Shown: positions 7,156-14,044 of the stretch, piece after piece
How the letters are laid out: each line of letters opens with the position of its first letter
Numbering within the stretch: the stretch's first letter is position 1
Source of the DNA: Clostridiales bacterium oral taxon 876 str. F0540
GTDB taxonomy: Bacteria; Bacillota; Clostridia; Clostridiales; Clostridiaceae
DNA length: 21,960 nt
Assembly: GCA_000466585.1 (NCBI GenBank)
Contig: KE993470.1
Coordinates: 1 to 21,960 of the forward strand
Direction of reading: 5' to 3'
The notes under the pieces: model-generated
Databases searched by the model: none
Told to the model about the DNA's origin: nothing
The model's input: the letters and a program-made list of their open reading frames with translations, nothing else
Position numbers and translations under genes: made by a program

Positions 7156-8499
7156 ATGGAAGCTCGTAAGCTTGATGATCATGTAGACGATTCAAAAAAG
7201 ACTCTTAAGAAAGAGATCGGACTATCAGAAGCTATTACTGTAGTTATAGGAGTAGTTATTGGTTCGGGAATTTTCTTTAAAGCCTCTTCTGTTTTTAAAA
7301 ATGCAGGCAGCCCAATGCTTGGAATAGCGGCATGGGTAATTGGAGGTATTATCACAATGGCCTCAGCTCTTACTGTAGCAGAAATTGCAGCGGCTATACC
7401 TAAAACAGGAGGAGTATTTGCATATTTAAAGGAACTTTATAGTGAAAAATGGGCCTTTTTATTTGGGTGGGTTCAAGCTTTAGTATATGTTCCGGGGGTT
7501 GCAGCAGCACTGTCAATTGTATTTGTTACACAGGCTACTTATTTTATTCCGATGACTGAAATTCAGCAAAAGATGCTTGCTATTTTTATGCTGTTTTTCA
7601 TAACAGTTGTTAATATTATTTCGACAAAGCTTGGAAGCAAAGTACAATTATTTGCAACTATAGGAAAGCTAATACCTATATTTGTTATAATAGTTTTTGG
7701 ACTTATAAAAGGTTCTGTAAACAGCTTCTCAGCTGCTCAGCCAGCAGTTTCAACAGGTTTAGCCGGTTTTGGGGCTGCAATACTTGGAACTTTATGGGCT
7801 TATGATGGCTGGGTTGGAGTAGGCAATATGGCAGGAGAGCTTAAAAATCCTAAAAAGGATCTTCCGAGATCTATAATAGCTGGCTTGGCTGTTACAATAG
7901 GCGTTTATATACTTATTAATATTGCAATCGTTAAAATTATGCCTGTTTCAGAGGTTATTAATTCTTCAAAACCTGCTTCTGATGCGGCGGTTATACTATT
8001 TGGAAAAGCTGGCGCCGGACTTGTTGCAGCAGGCATAATGATATCTATTTTTGGTGCTTTAAATGGTTATTTAATGACAGGTGTTAGAGTTCCGTTTGCT
8101 ATGGCTTCCGATAACCTGTTTCCTTTTGCTAAATTCTTTGGAAAAGTAAATGAAAAATTTGGAACACCGATAAATGTTTTTGTGTTTGAGGTTGTTTTAG
8201 CAGCTTTATATGTGCTGAGTGGTTCCTTTGATACACTTACAAATCTTGCTGTATTTGTAATGTGGATATTCTTCGTGATGACTGTTGCAGGAATATTTAT
8301 ATTAAGATCAAAGCACAAACATCTTGAAAGACCTTACAAGGTTCCATTATATCCTATTGTGCCTATAATAGGAATTGTTGGAGGTATATATATATTAATA
8401 AGTACTTTTATCACTGATACAAATTATGCGATTTATGGATTAGCAGTTACATTGCTAGGCCTTCCGGTTTATATTTATATAAGCAGAAAAAATAAATAG
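7156..8499 (+). CDS. APC-superfamily amino-acid permease
   Basis: 447 aa, about 12 TM helices, typical length for the APC superfamily. The N-terminal signature LSEAITVVIGVVIGSGIFF contains the unwound TM1 GSGIF motif that binds the substrate's alpha-amino and carboxyl groups. TM2-3 carries GGIITMASALTVAEIAAAIPKTGG, and WAYDGWVGVGNMAGELKNPKKDLPRS matches the TM6/loop region of the family. The overall look is close to SteT/LAT-type exchangers, but the amino acid carried cannot be read from sequence alone. An AAAGGA ribosome binding site lies 9 nt before the ATG. It is a single-gene unit with its own promoter and a terminator shared with the convergent ABC-F gene. Confidence 0.9.
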   Translation: MEARKLDDHVDDSKKTLKKEIGLSEAITVVIGVVIGSGIFFKASSVFKNAGSPMLGIAAWVIGGIITMASALTVAEIAAAIPKTGGVFAYLKELYSEKWAFLFGWVQALVYVPGVAAALSIVFVTQATYFIPMTEIQQKMLAIFMLFFITVVNIISTKLGSKVQLFATIGKLIPIFVIIVFGLIKGSVNSFSAAQPAVSTGLAGFGAAILGTLWAYDGWVGVGNMAGELKNPKKDLPRSIIAGLAVTIGVYILINIAIVKIMPVSEVINSSKPASDAAVILFGKAGAGLVAAGIMISIFGALNGYLMTGVRVPFAMASDNLFPFAKFFGKVNEKFGTPINVFVFEVVLAALYVLSGSFDTLTNLAVFVMWIFFVMTVAGIFILRSKHKHLERPYKVPLYPIVPIIGIVGGIYILISTFITDTNYAIYGLAVTLLGLPVYIYISRKNK

Positions 8500-8507
8500 A
8501 AGATAAT

Positions 8508-8542
8508 AAAAGACATGTTTTGAAATTCAAAACATGTCTTTG
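8508..8542. terminator. Bidirectional hairpin terminator
   Basis: A near-perfect palindrome: 16-bp stem 8509-8524 with 8526-8541 around a single A, so the apical pairs must open. It has an A-rich left flank and TTTG on the right. It lies between the convergent permease and ABC-F genes. Confidence 0.82.
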
Positions 8543-8552
8543 TATTTAAAAC

Positions 8553-10151
8553 TTAATTTCCCTTACTTTGAAGATACTCATCGTAAGTTACTCTCTTATC
8601 AATGATTCCGGTCTCGGTTATTTCGATAATTCTATTTGCAATAGTTTGAATAAACTGATGGTCATGTGAAGCGAATAGAATTACGCTTTTATAATCTATA
8701 AGGCCGTTATTTACTGCAGTAATAGACTCAAGATCCAAATGGTTTGTAGGTTGATCTAATATTAAAACATTGGCACTGGAAAGCATCATTCTGGAAAGCA
8801 TACATCTTACTCTTTCGCCTCCGGAAAGTACCTTTGCCTGCTTTAATGCTTCTTCACCGGAGAAAAGCATTCTGCCTAAGAAGCCTCTTAAATAGCTTTC
8901 GGCTTTTTCATCAGAGAACTGTCTCATCCAATCAACTAAGCTTAAATCTACATCATTGAAGAACTCAGAGTTATCCTTAGGGAAGTATGCCTTAGTTATT
9001 GTAATTCCCCACTTAAATTCACCGCTGTCCGGCTCAAGCTCTCCAGTTAAAATCTTAAATAAAGTAGTAGTAGCTATTTCATTTTCTCCAACAAAAGCTA
9101 TCTTGTCATCTTTAGAAATAGTAAAACTTACATTATCTAAAACCTTAACTCCATCTATAGTTTTAGAAATTCTATCTACAGTCAATATATCATTTCCAAC
9201 TTCTCTTTCAGGTTTAAAGCCGACAAATGGATACCTTCTGCTTGAAGGTTGAATATCATCTAAAGAAATTTTATCTAAAAGCTTCTTACGTGAAGTAGCT
9301 TGCTTTGATTTAGAAGCATTAGCGCTAAATCTAGCAACAAACTCTTGGAGCTGCTTAATTTTTTCTTCTTTTTTCTTATTTTGATCTTTAGCCATTTGAG
9401 CTGCTAATTGGCTTGACTCATACCAGAAGTCATAGTTACCGACATAAAGCTTAATCTTTCCAAAGTCAACGTCAGCCATATGAGTACATACATTATTCAA
9501 AAAGTGTCTGTCATGGGATACAACTATAACTGTACCTTCAAAATTTATTAAAAACTCTTCAAGCCAATTTATTGACTTTATGTCAAGGTGGTTAGTAGGC
9601 TCGTCTAGTATTAGAACACCAGGGTTTCCAAATATTGCTTGAGCTAAAAGTACCTTAACTTTTTCAGAACCGGAAAGTTCAGACATTCTTTTAGTGTGAA
9701 TATCTATTCCTATTCCAAGTCCCTGAAGAAGAGTTGAAGCCTCGGATTCTGCTTCCCAACCGTTGAGTTCAGCAAATTCTCCTTCAAGCTCTGATGCTTT
9801 TATTCCATCTTCATCAGTAAAATCAGTTTTAGCATAAAGCTCATCTTTTTCCTTCATTATTTCATAAAGTCTTGCATTTCCCATTATAACTGTTTCAAGA
9901 ACTTCATATTCATCATATTGATAGTGGTCCTGCTTTAAAACAGACATTCTAACACCAGGAGCAACACTTACTTCTCCAGTGTTTGCTTCTATTTCGCCAG
10001 ATAAAATCTTTAAAAAAGTACTTTTGCCTGCACCGTTTGCTCCTATAACTCCATAACAGTTTCCAGGAGTGAATTTTATATTTACATCATCAAAAAGTTT
10101 TCTATCACCATATCTTAAACTAACATTAGTTACTGTAATCAAAGTATACAT
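8553..10151 (-). CDS. ABC-F family ATPase (YkpA/YbiT-like) with a degenerate second ATP site
   Basis: About 533 aa from the ATG at 10149-10151, or 530 aa from a TTG at 10140-10142, which would give the usual N-terminus MITVTNVSLRYG. AAAGGA (complement of 10155-10160) is 3 or 12 nt away, so the start is not settled. There are two NBDs and no TM segment, joined by a charged linker (about 247-300, KKKEEKIKQLQEF), the ABC-F layout. NBD1 has Walker A GANGAGKST (37-45), signature LSGSE (159-163) and Walker B LILDEPTNHLD. NBD2 has GENEIATTT (355-363) in place of Walker A, LSGGE (442-446) and Walker B LILDQPTNHLD with Gln467 replacing the catalytic Glu. ABC-F proteins bind ribosomes and regulate translation; this YkpA-like branch is not a known resistance class. 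Confidence 0.93.
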   Translation of the reverse strand: MYTLITVTNVSLRYGDRKLFDDVNIKFTPGNCYGVIGANGAGKSTFLKILSGEIEANTGEVSVAPGVRMSVLKQDHYQYDEYEVLETVIMGNARLYEIMKEKDELYAKTDFTDEDGIKASELEGEFAELNGWEAESEASTLLQGLGIGIDIHTKRMSELSGSEKVKVLLAQAIFGNPGVLILDEPTNHLDIKSINWLEEFLINFEGTVIVVSHDRHFLNNVCTHMADVDFGKIKLYVGNYDFWYESSQLAAQMAKDQNKKKEEKIKQLQEFVARFSANASKSKQATSRKKLLDKISLDDIQPSSRRYPFVGFKPEREVGNDILTVDRISKTIDGVKVLDNVSFTISKDDKIAFVGENEIATTTLFKILTGELEPDSGEFKWGITITKAYFPKDNSEFFNDVDLSLVDWMRQFSDEKAESYLRGFLGRMLFSGEEALKQAKVLSGGERVRCMLSRMMLSSANVLILDQPTNHLDLESITAVNNGLIDYKSVILFASHDHQFIQTIANRIIEITETGIIDKRVTYDEYLQSKGN

Positions 10152-10187
10152 CCATCCTTTATTTAAAATTTTGACACACAGAATCAA

Positions 10188-10196
10188 ATTATAACA
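10188..10196 (-). promoter_or_regulatory. Extended -10 promoter element of the ABC-F gene
   Basis: On the minus strand the sequence reads TGTTATAAT, an extended -10 (TGn-TATAAT), 36 nt upstream of the ATG. The -35 region is weak (TGAAAT at 16 nt). Confidence 0.5.
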
Positions 10197-10244
10197 TAAA
10201 TATTTATTAATTTCACTACATTCAAATAAAGTTAACGTAAAAAT

Positions 10245-10278
10245 AAAAAACTGTTGAATTACGCTTCAACAGTTTTTT
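10245..10278 (-). terminator. Terminator, apparently the original cotJ operon terminator
   Basis: Perfect 14-bp stem 10245-10258 with 10265-10278. Read on the minus strand, T6AT5 follows the stem. It lies 15 nt beyond the stop codon of the truncated cotJC copy and upstream of the ABC-F promoter. The only gene relic it can terminate is that cotJC fragment. Confidence 0.85.
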
Positions 10279-10293
10279 AGGCTTTCAGAAATC

Positions 10294-10382
10294 TTATTTT
10301 AGAAAATCCGGTTTAGGCATTATGAATAAGTGAGGTTCTTGCAAGTGATCCTGAACTATTCTTAAAGCTTCACCAAATCGTT
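10294..10382 (-). pseudogene. 5'-truncated copy of the cotJC 3' end
   Basis: On the minus strand this encodes RFGEALRIVQ through to MPKPDFLK and a TAA stop at 10294-10296. It is identical in protein to residues 172-197 of the intact CotJC at 12538-13149 but ends FLK instead of FMDRDSR. 69 nt (10303-10371) are identical in DNA. The next dozen bases differ only at synonymous positions (CGA TTT GGT against AGA TTC GGA), after which similarity stops. The fragment has no start codon or upstream coding sequence and keeps the terminator expected after cotJC. It reads as the leftover half of an insertion into cotJC. Confidence 0.9.
10303..10371. repeat. Left copy of a 69-bp perfect direct repeat
   Basis: Identical base for base to 12559-12627 in the same orientation. 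The two copies bound a 2,256-bp period that contains the AraC regulator and the radical SAM gene. Confidence 0.97.
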
Positions 10383-10432
10383 CCGTTGATAGTGAGCAAA
10401 ATAACAGTAAAATCGTGTTGTTACGTAATTAG

Positions 10433-10473
10433 TTTACCATATATAACCTTTTACTATAATTTTTTATGGTAAA
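10433..10473 (+). promoter_or_regulatory. Promoter of the AraC-type regulator with an overlapping inverted repeat
   Basis: TTTACC at 10433-10438, a 16-nt spacer, TATAAT at 10455-10460. An 8-bp inverted repeat, TTTACCAT (10433-10440) and ATGGTAAA (10466-10473), covers the -35 and lies just after the -10, so it could be an operator. A second TATAAT lies at 10490-10495. Confidence 0.42.
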
Positions 10474-10630
10474 AATTAGTTTTTTATTGTATAATTGTGT
10501 AAACACAAAACGGAGTAAATTTATATAATATGCAGAATTAGTTATAAATACTTTAACCTACAAATACTTGCAAATATTGTCGGGTATTTGTTCTTAATCT
10601 ATATTATGCTTAACAAGAAAGGATGAACAT

Positions 10631-11473
10631 ATGGATACACTTGAAAACATGAAGAATGCAATTGATTATATCGAAAAAAATCTCGATAGTGAAATTGAAT
10701 ACGCAAGGATTGCACAGATCGCATTCTGTTCCCAATATCACTTTCAGCGCATGTTTGCTTTTCTTACCGGCGTACCGCTGTCCGAGTATATACGACGACG
10801 CCGATTGACGCTCGCCGCCTTTGATTTACAGAACAGCAAAGAAAAAATAATTGATATTGCTTTGAAGTATGGCTATAATTCGCCTGATTCGTTTTCTCGT
10901 GCATTTTTGGTAATGCACGGAATTATGCCCTCAAAAGCGAGAGAAAAAGGAATATCTCTGAAGGCGTATCCTCGTATAACGTTCTCCTTATCAATAAAAG
11001 GAGTGATTGAGATGAACTACAGAATTGAACAAAAAAATTCATTTTCCATTGCAGGTGTAAAACAGCGATTTTCACATGTTGATGGGTTAGGTGAAAGTAT
11101 CGGGAAAATGTGGAGTGAAACATCCGGGGAAACTATTGCACAAATTGCCGGACTTGGAAACGGGCTAGTAGGTGTGTACAGTGGAATGTATGAAGATAAT
11201 ACAACTGACTATTACATAGCCGCAATAACTGAAAAAGATCCTCCAAAAACTTTGTGCACGCTTGAAATACCATCATTTACATGGGCTATCTTTGAGATAA
11301 CCGGTCCCATGCCTACTGCAATGGCTGAAATATGGGGACGCATTTTTTCTGAGTGGTTCCCTACATCCGGGTATGAGCACGCTGAAGCGCCGGAATTGGA
11401 GTGGTATTCGAAAGGTGATATGAGTGCTGCCGATTACAAAAGTGAAATATGGATACCAGTTGTTAAAAAGTAA
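10631..11473 (+). CDS. AraC-family regulator with C-terminal GyrI-like effector-binding domain
   Basis: 280 aa. Residues 5-106 form an N-terminal AraC DNA-binding domain with two helix-turn-helix units: first helix pair IAQIAFCSQYHFQRMFAFLTG, second IIDIALKYGYNSPDSFSRAFLVMHGIMPSKAR. Residues 128-280 form a GyrI-like/effector-binding domain of the Rob-AraC type, ending in the usual EIWIPVVKK. Such proteins sense small hydrophobic or cationic compounds and control transporters or detoxification genes. An AAAGGATG ribosome binding site supports the ATG. Codon use is unlike its neighbours (CGC, CGA, GCC, CCG and ACG are frequent; about 10740-10830 is GC-rich), suggesting transfer. It lies inside the cotJC-flanked segment. 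The target genes are unknown; the radical SAM gene downstream has its own promoter. Confidence 0.88.
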   Translation: MDTLENMKNAIDYIEKNLDSEIEYARIAQIAFCSQYHFQRMFAFLTGVPLSEYIRRRRLTLAAFDLQNSKEKIIDIALKYGYNSPDSFSRAFLVMHGIMPSKAREKGISLKAYPRITFSLSIKGVIEMNYRIEQKNSFSIAGVKQRFSHVDGLGESIGKMWSETSGETIAQIAGLGNGLVGVYSGMYEDNTTDYYIAAITEKDPPKTLCTLEIPSFTWAIFEITGPMPTAMAEIWGRIFSEWFPTSGYEHAEAPELEWYSKGDMSAADYKSEIWIPVVKK

Positions 11474-11489
11474 TGTTTCTAATACGTAA

Positions 11490-11517
11490 TTGTGTAGTAA
11501 TCAATAGATACTATAAT
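11490..11517 (+). promoter_or_regulatory. Probable promoter of the radical SAM gene
   Basis: TTGTGT at 11490-11495, a 16-nt spacer, TATAAT at 11512-11517, 25 nt upstream of the ATG. Confidence 0.55.
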
Positions 11518-11542
11518 GTATCAGTAAATTTAGAGGTAACTT

Positions 11543-12430
11543 ATGGAATATATAAATGCTAAGACGATTGTAAGGAAATGTATACCTAATAGGAATTATC
11601 TATCGTTTGAATATGCTATGGATATCTATCGGGGCTGTAGCCACGGATGCATCTATTGTTATGCTAGAAGTAGTTATTACGAAAAAACTGATAATTTCAA
11701 CTGCGTAAGAGCCAAAAGAGACGCATTGCGAATAATTCGCGACGAACTCAGTGGAATGGTAAGAACAGGTGTCGTGTTAATGGGAGGCGTATCAGATTCA
11801 TACAATCCGAAAGAAAAGGAACTTAAATTAACAAGAAATGCTTTAGAATTAATCAACGCATTTAATTTTGGAGTATGCATTATTACAAAAAGCAATTTGG
11901 TAACTAGAGATACAGATATTTTATTAGATATAAAAGAACATTCTCCTGCCAGCGTTAACTTTTCTATTACCTGTGCGGATGATGAAACATGCAAAAAGGT
12001 TGAACCATTTGTATCAACAACAAAGGAGAGATTTGAAGCAATTGAGTATTTGACTAAAAACGGAATAACAACTGGTGTATTAATGGATCCTATGATTCCG
12101 TATATAACAGATACGAAAGAAAACGTGCAAGAAATGGTAAAAAAGGCCAAGAATTACGGTGCTAATTATATATACCTCTCAACTCAAGTAACCATGGCCG
12201 ATGTTCAACGTGACTATTTTCTTCATGAAGCTGAAAAACATTTTCCTGGAATTTCAGAAAAATTTATGCAACGATATAAGAATTACTACCGCTGTTGGTC
12301 GTACAACAGTAAAAAATTGTGGCATACATTTGTGGAAGCATGTGAGAAAGAGAGTATGAATTATGATATGAGGGCAGTTAATCAAATGGCAAGGTCCGGA
12401 TATAGCTCTATTTTAAATATACTTAAGTAG
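11543..12430 (+). CDS. SPL-family radical SAM protein (COG1533-like)
   Basis: 295 aa. The radical SAM cluster motif is at the N-terminus in YRGCSHGCIYCYARSSYYE, with Cys32, Cys36 and Cys39 (CX3CX2C) binding the [4Fe-4S] cluster. GVVLMGGVSDSYNPKEKELKLTR and CIITKSNLVTRD are typical of the SplB-like DNA-repair-photolyase group, as is the GVLMDPMIPYITDT segment. Spore photoproduct lyase repairs thymine dimers in spores, but this relative is not shown to do so and many members have no known substrate. An AGAGG ribosome binding site lies 7 nt before the ATG. It lies in the cotJC-flanked insertion, behind the AraC gene. Codon use is intermediate, with CGG, CGC and CGT arginines more common than in the flanking genes. 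Confidence 0.85.
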   Translation: MEYINAKTIVRKCIPNRNYLSFEYAMDIYRGCSHGCIYCYARSSYYEKTDNFNCVRAKRDALRIIRDELSGMVRTGVVLMGGVSDSYNPKEKELKLTRNALELINAFNFGVCIITKSNLVTRDTDILLDIKEHSPASVNFSITCADDETCKKVEPFVSTTKERFEAIEYLTKNGITTGVLMDPMIPYITDTKENVQEMVKKAKNYGANYIYLSTQVTMADVQRDYFLHEAEKHFPGISEKFMQRYKNYYRCWSYNSKKLWHTFVEACEKESMNYDMRAVNQMARSGYSSILNILK

Positions 12431-12483
12431 TTGAGGGTGAGCACCTTTCAGTACAATTCGAGTTTGCAATCTTAACATAAGAT

Positions 12484-12515
12484 AAAATAGCTTGTGCCTT
12501 TGCACAAGCTATTTT
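12484..12515. terminator. Bidirectional terminator between the radical SAM gene and cotJC
   Basis: Perfect 14-bp stem 12484-12497 with 12502-12515, CTTT loop, A4 left and T4 right. It lies 22 nt beyond the cotJC stop codon. Confidence 0.85.
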
Positions 12516-12537
12516 AATAGTATTTTTTATATATTCT

Positions 12538-13149
12538 CTATCTACTATCACGATCCATAAAATCCGGTTTAGGCATTATGAATAAGTGAGGTTCTTGCAA
12601 GTGATCCTGAACTATTCTTAAAGCTTCTCCGAATCTTTGGAAGTGTACAACTTCTCTTTCTCGAAGGAACTTTAATGGTTCTATAACATCAGGATCATCG
12701 GCCATATTTATTAAGTATTCGTAAGTAGCTCTTGCTTTCTGCTCAGCTGCAAGGTCCTCGGTAAGGTCAACTATTGGGTCTCCTTTTACTTGTATATATG
12801 CAGCGTTAAAAGGAACGCCAGCAGCACTTACTGGATAAATCCCTCTGTCATGGTCAACATAGTAAGTGTCTAATCCTGCTTTTTTTATTTCATCCAGGCT
12901 AGCTCCTTTAACTAATTGATTAACAATAGCTCCAACAATTTCAAGGTGAGCTAATTCTTCTGTTCCTATGTCATTTAAAGTTGCAATAGCTTGAGGGGTA
13001 ATCATTGAAAATCTCTGGCTTAAGTATCTTAAAGAAGCGGCAAGTTCTCCATCCGGTCCCCCGTATTGAGTTATTATAAGTTTTGCCATAGCTGGATTAG
13101 GATTTTTTATTTTAACTGGGAATTCAAGTATCTTGTCGTATGTCCACAT
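12538..13149 (-). CDS. cotJC: Spore coat protein CotJC, manganese-catalase family
   Basis: 203 aa, full length. The di-manganese catalase ligands are all in place by alignment with the family: Glu35 (GPDGELAASLRY), Glu65 and His68 (TEELAHLE), Glu136 (EDLAAEQKARATYEYL) and His169 (REREVVHF). The protein is therefore probably an active H2O2-dismutating or at least metal-binding coat component. AAAGGAG 8 nt upstream supports the ATG. It is the last gene of cotJABC, 18 nt after cotJB. In Bacillus cotJ is mother-cell sigma-E dependent; I could not locate a convincing sigma-E promoter here. The last six residues, MDRDSR, differ from the LK of the truncated copy at 10294, suggesting that the 3' end came with the inserted DNA. 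Confidence 0.96.
   Translation of the reverse strand: MWTYDKILEFPVKIKNPNPAMAKLIITQYGGPDGELAASLRYLSQRFSMITPQAIATLNDIGTEELAHLEIVGAIVNQLVKGASLDEIKKAGLDTYYVDHDRGIYPVSAAGVPFNAAYIQVKGDPIVDLTEDLAAEQKARATYEYLINMADDPDVIEPLKFLREREVVHFQRFGEALRIVQDHLQEPHLFIMPKPDFMDRDSR
12559..12627. repeat. Right copy of the 69-bp perfect direct repeat
   Basis: Lies within the intact cotJC 3' end and is identical to 10303-10371. Recombination between the two copies would excise 2,256 bp and leave one intact cotJC ending in LK. Confidence 0.97.
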
Positions 13150-13167
13150 ATGCTAAATCTCCTTTCC

Positions 13168-13440
13168 TTAAAGCCTATAATTTGCTTCGTATTCCCAAGG
13201 CCATGGTTCGTTAATCCACTCCCATGGGTATGGGCTTAATGAATCGTCTTGAGATATCATGCCAAAACACTTGTTATACTCGTCTTTTAACATTTTTAAT
13301 TCTTTAACAAAAGTATTTCTCTTTGCTAAAGCTTCTTTATCAGTTGGGTGAGTATTAAGATATAATTGAAGATCTTCAAGCATCATATGAACTGCTGCTA
13401 TTTGTCTTTTTAAATCCATTTTACTCATATTTTCCTTCAT
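13168..13440 (-). CDS. cotJB: Spore coat protein CotJB
   Basis: 90 aa. The first 65 residues are helical (MDLKRQIAAVHMMLEDLQLYLNT). The C-terminal motif SPYPWEWINEPWPWEYE (about 69-85) is characteristic of CotJB. It is needed with CotJA and CotJC for coat assembly in Bacillus, where the three proteins interact. AAGGAGG (complement of 13447-13453) lies 6 nt before the ATG and starts just after the cotJA stop codon; the intergenic gap is 15 nt. An internal ATG at codon 5 is less well placed. Confidence 0.95.
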   Translation of the reverse strand: MKENMSKMDLKRQIAAVHMMLEDLQLYLNTHPTDKEALAKRNTFVKELKMLKDEYNKCFGMISQDDSLSPYPWEWINEPWPWEYEANYRL

Positions 13441-13455
13441 AATAGTGCCTCCTTC

Positions 13456-13707
13456 TTAATCGCATTCATATGATTTTGGTGATTTGTATTTTTTATCTCT
13501 TGGTTCATAAGGACTGTAGAGTTCAGGAAAGGCCGTTCCTCTTTTTAATGCCTCAATTGGCCTAAAGAGCTCACACATGCATTGATAAGGTACATAGGCT
13601 GCGGCTAATCTTACATTTCTAATTACTGTCTCTTGAGGGATACATTTCATCTTTGGCATGCAGTTTGAATCGTACATTTCACTATCAGGTTTTGCAATAT
13701 AAGCCAT
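13456..13707 (-). CDS. cotJA: Spore coat-associated protein CotJA
   Basis: 83 aa from the ATG at 13705-13707. This start is chosen because GGAGG (complement of 13717-13721) is 9 nt upstream; the longest frame would start at a TTG with no ribosome binding site. Characteristic CotJA features are the central AAAYVPYQCMCELFRPIEAL (about 41-60), the GTAFPELYSPY block that follows, and a proline- and charge-rich tail. The protein is rich in cysteine and tyrosine, fitting a crosslinked coat component. It is the first gene of cotJABC, transcribed away from the NCS2 permease. Confidence 0.95.
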   Translation of the reverse strand: MAYIAKPDSEMYDSNCMPKMKCIPQETVIRNVRLAAAYVPYQCMCELFRPIEALKRGTAFPELYSPYEPRDKKYKSPKSYECD

Positions 13708-13976
13708 TTCTAATTTCCTCCTTTTATCTGCTATCAATAAACATATTAATTGCTAGTTATAACTGATAATCTGATGTATAGATTTAAGATAAATCCGAGT
13801 ATTAGTTAACACAATATCAGTATATGATCTAAGAATAACTTTGTTACTGAAAGCATAAAATATAGATTGAGCTTTCTGGTAAAGAATGATACGAACTATA
13901 AATTTATAAGGTAAATTATAGATGTGATAAATACAAACTATTTTTGCAATAACATATAAAATGTTCGTAAAAACTA
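13708..13976. other. Divergent intergenic region between cotJA and the NCS2 permease
   Basis: This is most of a 337-nt gap that should hold the cotJ promoter (minus) and the permease promoter (plus). On the minus strand CTATACATC near 13778-13786 loosely resembles a sigma-E -10, but no -35 sits at the right distance. No purine riboswitch is visible: the paired loop sequences and the conserved J2/3 core are not found. AACAT-ATAAA-ATGTT (13951-13965) forms a small inverted repeat overlapping a PurBox-like sequence. Confidence 0.5.
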
Positions 13977-14005
13977 TTGATTTTTTAAATTAAAACTGAT
14001 AATAT
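13977..14005 (+). promoter_or_regulatory. Probable promoter of the NCS2 permease
   Basis: TTGATT at 13977-13982, a 17-nt spacer, TAATAT at 14000-14005, 40 nt before the start codon. Confidence 0.6.
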
Positions 14006-14044
14006 GGACAAGTGCTAAATAGAAATAACTTGGGAGATGATAAA

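Noticed and set aside
11543..12430. True spore photoproduct lyase (splB)
   Set aside because: Only the CX3CX2C motif and general SPL-family blocks are visible; I could not confirm the catalytic cysteine and C-terminal features of SplB, so only the family is called.
10294..12627. Insertion sequence or integrase-driven island at cotJC
   Set aside because: No transposase or integrase gene, terminal inverted repeats or short target duplication is present; the 69-bp repeats are gene sequence, favouring homologous recombination.
13951..13967. LexA (SOS) box
   Set aside because: The arms AACAT and ATGTT are separated by five bases instead of the four expected, and the left CG is missing.
13741..14044. 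Purine riboswitch upstream of the NCS2 permease
   Set aside because: The conserved loop and junction sequences of the purine aptamer are not present on the plus strand.
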